Position numbers and translations under genes: made by a program
Shown: piece by piece, positions 13,458-17,998 of the stretch
Position numbering within the stretch: position 1 is the first letter of the stretch
Layout: each line of letters begins with the position of its first letter
Source: Oscillospiraceae bacterium
GTDB taxonomy: Bacteria; Bacillota; Clostridia; Oscillospirales; Ruminococcaceae
DNA: 17,998 nucleotides
NCBI GenBank assembly: GCA_019423755.1
Contig: JAHZAU010000028.1
Location: 1-17,998 of the forward strand
Direction: 5' to 3'
Notes under the pieces: model-generated
What the model was told of the DNA's origin: nothing
The model's database searches: none
The model's input: the letters and a program-made list of their open reading frames with translations, nothing else

Positions 13458-15818
13458 ATGATCTATCGCTGTACGGAACGAGACTGTGAATTTATCGCGC
13501 AGCAGCAGCACCGCCCGGACTGCTGCCCCCGCTGCGGCGGGATGGTCCGCGCGGTAAAGGAAAAGGAGATGACCGGCCAGGACTGGACCCTCCTGGGGCT
13601 GTACTGGCTCAAAAAGCTGGCCGGGGAAAGCCGGGCGGTGGCCTGCTTCCAGAAGGCGGCGATGGAGGGGGACGCCTGGGGCATCTGCAACCTGGGCTGG
13701 TGCAACGAAAAGGGCATCGGCCTGCCGGCAGACCCCAAGGACGCCCTGTGGCTCTACGAGCAGGCGGCGGGCATGGGCTACGCCCCGGCTTGGTGCAACC
13801 TGGGGGTTTGCTACCAGGAGGGCATCGGCACCCAGGTGGACCGCAAAAAGGCCATCGAGTACTTTACTGCGGCGGCCCGCCACAACTGCGCTCGGGCGCA
13901 GGTGCTGCTGGCTTCCTGCTATGAAAATGGCCTGGGCGTGGCCCGAGACCTGGAAAAAGCCGCCGAGTGGCTGCTGGCAGCCGCCTGGCAGGGCGACGCG
14001 GCAGGACAGGCGGAGCTGGGGCGGCATTATGAGCACGGCGCCGGTCTGCCTCGGGACCCGAAGGCGGCGGTGCATTGGTACCGGCAGGCGGCCCGCCAGG
14101 GCGACAGCCTGGGCCAGTGCTGCCTGGGCTGGTGCTATCACGCCGGGGTCGGGGTGGAGCCCGACCAGGTGAAGGCGGTCTACTGGTACGAAAAAGCCGC
14201 CCAAAACGGCAGCCCCCGCGGGATGACCAACCTGGCCCTCTGCCTGGAAGCCGGGCGCGGGGTGGAGCAGGACCTTCTGCGGGCGCAGGAGCTGCTGTTC
14301 GCTGCCGCCAAGGAGGGCTATCCTCCTGCCATGCGGGTCATCGGGCTGGACTATTCCTACGGGGAATGCGGCCTGGAACAGGACCCGAAGCTGGCGCTGG
14401 AATGGTACCGCAAGGCTGCTGCCGCCGGGGATGCCGACGCCTGCTGCCGCATTGGGCAGGCCTACTGGGAGGGCCTGGGCGTGGACCGGGACCCGGAGGA
14501 AGCCGCCCGCTGGTTTTTGGTAGCGGCGGAGAAGGGCATCCCCACGGCGCAGTTTTATATGGGGCTGTGCTGTGAGCGGGGCGAAGGTATGGGCCAGGAT
14601 CTTTCGGCGGCGGTACGTTGGTACCGTCGGGGCGCGGAAAACGGCAGCGCCCTGGCCCGGCACAATTTGGGCGAATGTTACTGCCACGGAAAAGGGGTGG
14701 AAAAGGACCCCGAAAAAGCGGTGAAACTCTTTACCAAGGCGGCGGAGCAGGGGCTTTCTATGGCGAAAAACAGCCTGGGCTGGTGCTACGAAAAGGGCGC
14801 CGGCGTCCCAGCGGACCCGCAGAAGGCCTTCCAGCTTTATAAAGAAGCTGCCCAGGGGGATAACCCCACCGCCAAAAACAACCTGGGCTGCTGCTATGAG
14901 CACGGCACCGGCGTGGAGCAGGACTGGCAGCAGGCGGTGCATTGGTACCGCGTTGCCGCCAGCGAGGGAAGCCCCGCCGCCATGTGCAATCTGGGCTGGT
15001 GTTTGGAATATGGCCGCGGGGTGGAACCGGACCTGGAAGAAGCCGCCCGCTGGTACCGCAAAGCCGCGGAGGAAGGCTCCCCCCGGGGGCTTTACCGGCT
15101 GGCCCGCTGCCTGCGCGGCGGCATGGGGGTGGAGCCGGACCCGGAGGAGGCCGTGCGGCTGCTGGAAGCGGCGGCGGGGCAGAATTACACCGCCGCTATG
15201 TACGACCTGGGCGAGTGCTGCCGCCGGGGCATCGGCACCCCGCAGGACCCGAAAAAGGCCCTGAGCTGGTACCGCAAGGCGGCCCAGCTGGGGGACTCCG
15301 GCGCTATGTGCCAGCTGGGCTGGTGTCTGGAAAACGGCGTCGGCGCCGAGCCGGACCAGGAGGCCGCGATCTCCTGGTATGAAAAGGCTGCGCAGGCCGG
15401 GGAAGGCTGGAGCTGGAACCGCCTGGGCGAGTGCTATCGGGAAGGCTTGGGCGTTCCCCAGGACCCGGAGGAGGCGGCCCGCTGCTTTGAAAAGGGCGCT
15501 CGGGCCGGAGATGGCGGAGCTGCCGCAGCCTGGGGCCGCTGCCTGGAGCAGGGCCTGGGGGTGGAAGTAGACCTGCCGGAGGCGATCTCCTGGTACGAGG
15601 CGGCCAACGCCCTGGGCGACCCGGAAGGGGCCTACCGCCTGGCTTGCTGCCTGGCCCAAGGGACCGGCGTGGAACCCGACCGGGAACGGGCTGCGGCCCT
15701 TTGCCGTCAGGCGCTGGAACAGCTGGACCAGGAGGAAGAACCCGACCCGGAGGACCCGCTTCGGGAGCAGATCCTCGCTCTGCTGGACACCCTGCAGCAA
15801 GAGCCCCACGAGAAGTAA
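13458..15818 (+). CDS. Zinc-ribbon plus Sel1-repeat (SLR) protein, about 19 repeats
   Basis: The protein has 786 residues. An N-terminal zinc ribbon (Cys5, Cys10, Cys23, Cys26) leads into a degenerate helical unit and about 19 near-uniform 36-residue Sel1 repeats (from about residue 70 to 755), ending in an acidic tail. Typical repeats read LGWCYEKGAGVPADPQKA or LGECYREGLGVPQDPEEA. Most carry a Cys just before the central Gly-rich turn. Sel1 solenoids are protein-interaction scaffolds. There is no signal peptide or transmembrane segment, so it should be cytosolic. The ATG at 13458 lies 22 bp after the GNAT stop, with AGAAAGG upstream. It is the last gene of the aro operon. The partner is unknown. 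The long antisense frame here is a GC-bias shadow. Confidence 0.92.
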   Translation: MIYRCTERDCEFIAQQQHRPDCCPRCGGMVRAVKEKEMTGQDWTLLGLYWLKKLAGESRAVACFQKAAMEGDAWGICNLGWCNEKGIGLPADPKDALWLYEQAAGMGYAPAWCNLGVCYQEGIGTQVDRKKAIEYFTAAARHNCARAQVLLASCYENGLGVARDLEKAAEWLLAAAWQGDAAGQAELGRHYEHGAGLPRDPKAAVHWYRQAARQGDSLGQCCLGWCYHAGVGVEPDQVKAVYWYEKAAQNGSPRGMTNLALCLEAGRGVEQDLLRAQELLFAAAKEGYPPAMRVIGLDYSYGECGLEQDPKLALEWYRKAAAAGDADACCRIGQAYWEGLGVDRDPEEAARWFLVAAEKGIPTAQFYMGLCCERGEGMGQDLSAAVRWYRRGAENGSALARHNLGECYCHGKGVEKDPEKAVKLFTKAAEQGLSMAKNSLGWCYEKGAGVPADPQKAFQLYKEAAQGDNPTAKNNLGCCYEHGTGVEQDWQQAVHWYRVAASEGSPAAMCNLGWCLEYGRGVEPDLEEAARWYRKAAEEGSPRGLYRLARCLRGGMGVEPDPEEAVRLLEAAAGQNYTAAMYDLGECCRRGIGTPQDPKKALSWYRKAAQLGDSGAMCQLGWCLENGVGAEPDQEAAISWYEKAAQAGEGWSWNRLGECYREGLGVPQDPEEAARCFEKGARAGDGGAAAAWGRCLEQGLGVEVDLPEAISWYEAANALGDPEGAYRLACCLAQGTGVEPDRERAAALCRQALEQLDQEEEPDPEDPLREQILALLDTLQQEPHEK

Positions 15819-15821
15819 AAC

Positions 15822-15860
15822 AAAAACCGGACGGTATCACTTCGATACCGTCCGGTTTTT
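15822..15860. terminator. Bidirectional terminator between Sel1 and ktrB genes
   Basis: A perfect 17-bp inverted repeat (AAAAACCGGACGGTATC with its complement, loop ACTTC) has A-runs on one side and T-runs on the other. It serves both convergent genes. Confidence 0.96.
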
Positions 15861-15870
15861 CTGTAAAAGC

Positions 15871-17238
15871 TTAACCTACCAGGATCTTGCCCTCGGGGAT
15901 GATCATCCGGCGGGGGGAGGTGCGCTGGGAGGCGATGGTCATACCAAAGGCCACCGGTCCCACGCGGCCGATGAACATGGTCACCGACAGCGCCAGCTTG
16001 GAAGCCAGACCGGCCACCGGCGAGATACCGGAGGAGATGCCCACCGTCGCGAAGGCGGACACCGATTCAAACACCGCGTCCACGCCGGTAAAGCGGACAT
16101 CGTCGATGAGGGAGGAGGCGGAGATGATGCCGGAGGTGACGCAAACCACCAGTACTCCCAAGAATACGATGGAGATGGAGCGGTAGATCACCTTGGCGGG
16201 GATGCGGCGGTTGAGGATCATCGGTTCGTCCTTGCCGCGGATCATCGAGACAGCGGTCATAATGATCACCGCCATGGTGGTCACCTTGATACCGCCGCCG
16301 GTGGAGCCAGGCGCCGCACCGATGAACATATAAAGGATGGAGATGGTCTTGGTAATGTCGTAGAACTTGCTGGCGTCGATGGTGTTGAAGCCGGCGGTAC
16401 GCAGGGTCACCGACTGGAACAGGCAGGCGCCCAGCTTTTCCTTGAGCGAGAGGGGCCCCAGGGTATCGGGATTGTTCCACTCAAAGAGGGCGAACAGCAC
16501 CGCGCCGGAAACGATGAGCAGGCCGGTGAAGACCAGCACGATCTTGGTGTGCAGCATGAACTTGTGGCCCTTTTTGTAGCTGAGCAGGTCGCTCCACACC
16601 AAAAAGCCCAGGCCGCCGACGATGATCAGCGCCATAATGGTAAACAGCACCAGGTAGGAATCGTTGTAGTTGCTCAGGGAGATGAACTGCCCCTGGAAGC
16701 CCAGGATGTCAAACCCGGCGTTGCAGAAGGCGGACACCGATAAGAATACCGAGATCAGCACCCCGTGCAGCCCGTAGGCCGGTACAAATTCCAAACTCAG
16801 CAGCGCCGCGCCGATGCTCTCCGCCGCCAGGGTGAAGAGGATCACCATCCGCAGCATCCGGGGCACATCCCCGAAGCTGATGGCGTTGATGGACTCCGAA
16901 GCCAGCTGCATGCCGCGCAGGCTCAGCTTCCGCCCCAAAACCATATTGAAGAAGGAGGCAAAGGTCAGCAAGCCCAGGCCGCCGGCCTGGATCAGCGCTA
17001 AAATGACCCCCTGGCCAAACAGGGACCAGTGGGTATAGGTGTCATAGACCACCAGACCGGTGACGCAGGTGGCGCTGGTGGCGGTAAAGAGGCTGTTCAC
17101 CAGGTTGGTGGGTACCCCCTCCTTGGAGGAGATGGGCAGCATGAGCAGCAGGGTCCCAACCAGGATGATCAGCGCGAAGCTGCCGGAGATGATCTTCACC
17201 GGCGGCAGGTTTTTCATCTGAAAACGTGACTCATTCAT
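15871..17238 (-). CDS. ktrB: TrkH/KtrB family potassium uptake channel subunit
   Basis: The 455-residue membrane protein carries four pore-loop repeats with filter glycines in ATCVTGLV, FCNAGFDI, LRTAGFNT and ATVGISSG. The short soluble N-terminus, four M1-P-M2 units and length fit KtrB rather than the longer TrkH. KtrB works with a cytosolic RCK subunit (KtrA/TrkA), which is not in the window: a bidirectional terminator follows directly, and the upstream partner is a Nudix gene. Its ATG overlaps the Nudix stop by 8 nt (ATGAATGA). The only nearby ribosome site is a weak GGAG about 13 nt upstream, so translation is probably coupled. Confidence 0.92.
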   Translation of the reverse strand: MNESRFQMKNLPPVKIISGSFALIILVGTLLLMLPISSKEGVPTNLVNSLFTATSATCVTGLVVYDTYTHWSLFGQGVILALIQAGGLGLLTFASFFNMVLGRKLSLRGMQLASESINAISFGDVPRMLRMVILFTLAAESIGAALLSLEFVPAYGLHGVLISVFLSVSAFCNAGFDILGFQGQFISLSNYNDSYLVLFTIMALIIVGGLGFLVWSDLLSYKKGHKFMLHTKIVLVFTGLLIVSGAVLFALFEWNNPDTLGPLSLKEKLGACLFQSVTLRTAGFNTIDASKFYDITKTISILYMFIGAAPGSTGGGIKVTTMAVIIMTAVSMIRGKDEPMILNRRIPAKVIYRSISIVFLGVLVVCVTSGIISASSLIDDVRFTGVDAVFESVSAFATVGISSGISPVAGLASKLALSVTMFIGRVGPVAFGMTIASQRTSPRRMIIPEGKILVG

Positions 17239-17707
17239 AAACGTTCGTGGACTCCAGTGGGTCGGGATCCGCCGGCGCCTGGGGCAAGCGGGGAGGAAGC
17301 AGACGCTCCCGGGCCAAGCGGATCAGGTTTTTGTCGTTTCGGAAGGAGACCATGTGGTAGGCCTTGTCCAGGTTGACCCAGACGATCTGGCTGATCTCCT
17401 CTTCCTGCCGGTGGAACTCGCCTCCCAGCGAGCGGCCTAAGAAATAAACCACCTGTTTGCGGGTGTTGCGCTTGGGGAAATACTCGACGCTGTGGCGAAA
17501 GCCCTCTTCCAGCTCGATGGAAAGGCCGGTTTCCTCTTTGACCTCCCGCAGAGCGGTCTGGACCTCGGTTTCGCCTTTTTCTACATGTCCCTTGGGAAAG
17601 GACCAGTGCCCGCCAAAGCGATGCTTGATCAGCAAAAGCTGGATCCGCCGGTTTTTCTTGCGGTATACCAGTGCGCCGCAGGATTTTTCAAATCGGGTGG
17701 CCTTCAT
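17231..17707 (-). CDS. Nudix hydrolase, Ap4A-hydrolase-like
   Basis: The protein has 158 residues. The Nudix box matches GX5EX7REUXEEXGU exactly (residues 40-62, with REVKEETGL at the end). SCGALVYR at the start and HWSFPKGHVEKGE before the box resemble asymmetric diadenosine tetraphosphate hydrolases. The ATG at 17707 follows AAAGGAG 7 nt upstream; a frame 12 codons longer lacks such a site. It overlaps ktrB, so the two form an operon. The exact nucleotide substrate is not determined by the sequence. Confidence 0.9.
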   Translation of the reverse strand: MKATRFEKSCGALVYRKKNRRIQLLLIKHRFGGHWSFPKGHVEKGETEVQTALREVKEETGLSIELEEGFRHSVEYFPKRNTRKQVVYFLGRSLGGEFHRQEEEISQIVWVNLDKAYHMVSFRNDKNLIRLARERLLPPRLPQAPADPDPLESTNVYE

Positions 17708-17766
17708 GGGCAAGCTCCTTTCGTCAGCATGGATTGGATGCAAATACAGATGCGTTCCATCTTATT

Positions 17767-17775
17767 ACTATACCA
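17767..17775 (-). promoter_or_regulatory. Extended -10 promoter of the Nudix-ktrB operon
   Basis: The minus strand reads TGG-TATAGT (17775-17767), an extended -10, with only a weak TTCCCT at the -35 position (17795-17790). The leader would be about 55 nt. Confidence 0.5.
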
Positions 17776-17870
17776 CGTTTCCGCAGTGAAGGGAAGATAA
17801 CGGCGGAAAAAATCCTCCGCAGGCGTCGGTTTTGGCGGTTTGCTGTCCGGGAGATGGCGTCTGCCATCCC

Positions 17871-17899
17871 TTGACAAAGCCAGGCGCGCATAGTAAACT
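17871..17899 (+). promoter_or_regulatory. Promoter candidate for the terminal tRNA gene
   Basis: A perfect -35 TTGACA (17871-17876), a 17-bp spacer and a weaker TAAACT (17894-17899) lie about 37 bp before the tRNA-like sequence. TATAAA at 17899-17904 would need a 22-bp spacer and is less likely. Confidence 0.55.
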
Positions 17900-17936
17900 A
17901 TAAAAGTTAAGGGTCTGTCCGGCCCAAAGGCGCCAT

Positions 17937-17998
17937 GCCTCCTTAGTTAAATGGATATAACAAGCCCCTCCTAAGCGGCAGTTCGTTCGAATCCTGTT
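17937..17998 (+). tRNA. tRNA-Arg(CCU)-like gene, cut by window edge, abnormal 3' half
   Basis: The 5' half is canonical: acceptor strand GCCTCCT, TA, then D arm GTTA-AATGGATA-TAAC. The anticodon loop CTCCTAA (17968-17974) has anticodon CCT, which decodes AGG. A T-loop-like TTCGAAT lies at 17986-17992. Between them only 11 nt are present instead of the usual 14-15. The expected anticodon 3' strand GGGCT reads GCGGC, and no normal T stem forms. The 3' acceptor strand is beyond the window. It may be a decayed copy, or the sequence may contain errors. Confidence 0.55.

Noticed and set aside
13341..15809. 822-codon open frame antisense to the Sel1 gene
   Set aside because: The product is low-complexity and mirrors the repeat and GC3 bias of the sense gene, with no family motifs.
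13458..15818. Tandem DNA repeat or CRISPR-like array
   Set aside because: The periodicity is at protein level (36-residue Sel1 units), with diverged DNA and no identical repeats or spacers.

Overview
The window looks like chromosome from a GC-rich anaerobic Clostridia bacterium, probably a gut Oscillospiraceae/Eubacteriales relative. This is inferred from glycine reductase genes with an in-frame selenocysteine UGA, a type 3 (archaeal-like) ProS, strong AGGAGG ribosome binding sites, frequent GTG/TTG starts and consensus SigA promoters. No species assignment is possible from the sequence alone, and I see no phage, IS element or CRISPR array.

Bases 1-4081 (+ strand) carry part of a Stickland amino-acid reductase locus. 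In order they are the 3' end of a thioredoxin gene, grdA (selenoprotein A, Sec44 at TGA 434-436), then grdC and grdD (the two subunits of component C, which makes acetyl phosphate). The usual grdB and grdE are not between grdA and grdC. That gap instead holds a terminator, a strong new promoter and a hairpin-rich leader, so grdCD is a separate transcription unit. These genes use codons typical of very highly expressed genes, unlike the GC3-rich genes that follow.

Bases 4101-7330 hold two divergent units. Leftward is a small XRE repressor (TTG start) followed by a DUF3169-like membrane protein, driven by a perfect TTGACA-N17-TATAAT promoter embedded in four copies of a TGACAA-N6-TTGTCA operator. 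Rightward is a translationally coupled pair of nitrilase-fold proteins. The first keeps the catalytic Cys but has lost the Lys, and has Asp for Glu. The second keeps Glu and Lys but has lost the Cys. This complementary pair is the most unusual system in the window.

Bases 7331-11460 are mostly leftward housekeeping genes: a CPBP-family membrane protease with tadA, proS, and acpP, each with recognisable promoters and terminators. The island between the convergent nitrilase and tadA terminators (7331-7545) is AT-rich and holds a cluster of TTTCCAC motifs resembling degenerate DnaA boxes.

Bases 11527-15860 form a rightward operon: aroE, aroK, a GNAT acetyltransferase and a 786-residue zinc-ribbon/Sel1-repeat protein, closed by a bidirectional terminator. 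Bases 15871-17707 (- strand) hold an overlapping Nudix hydrolase-ktrB pair. The window ends inside a tRNA-Arg(CCU)-like gene at 17937 whose 3' half does not fold normally.
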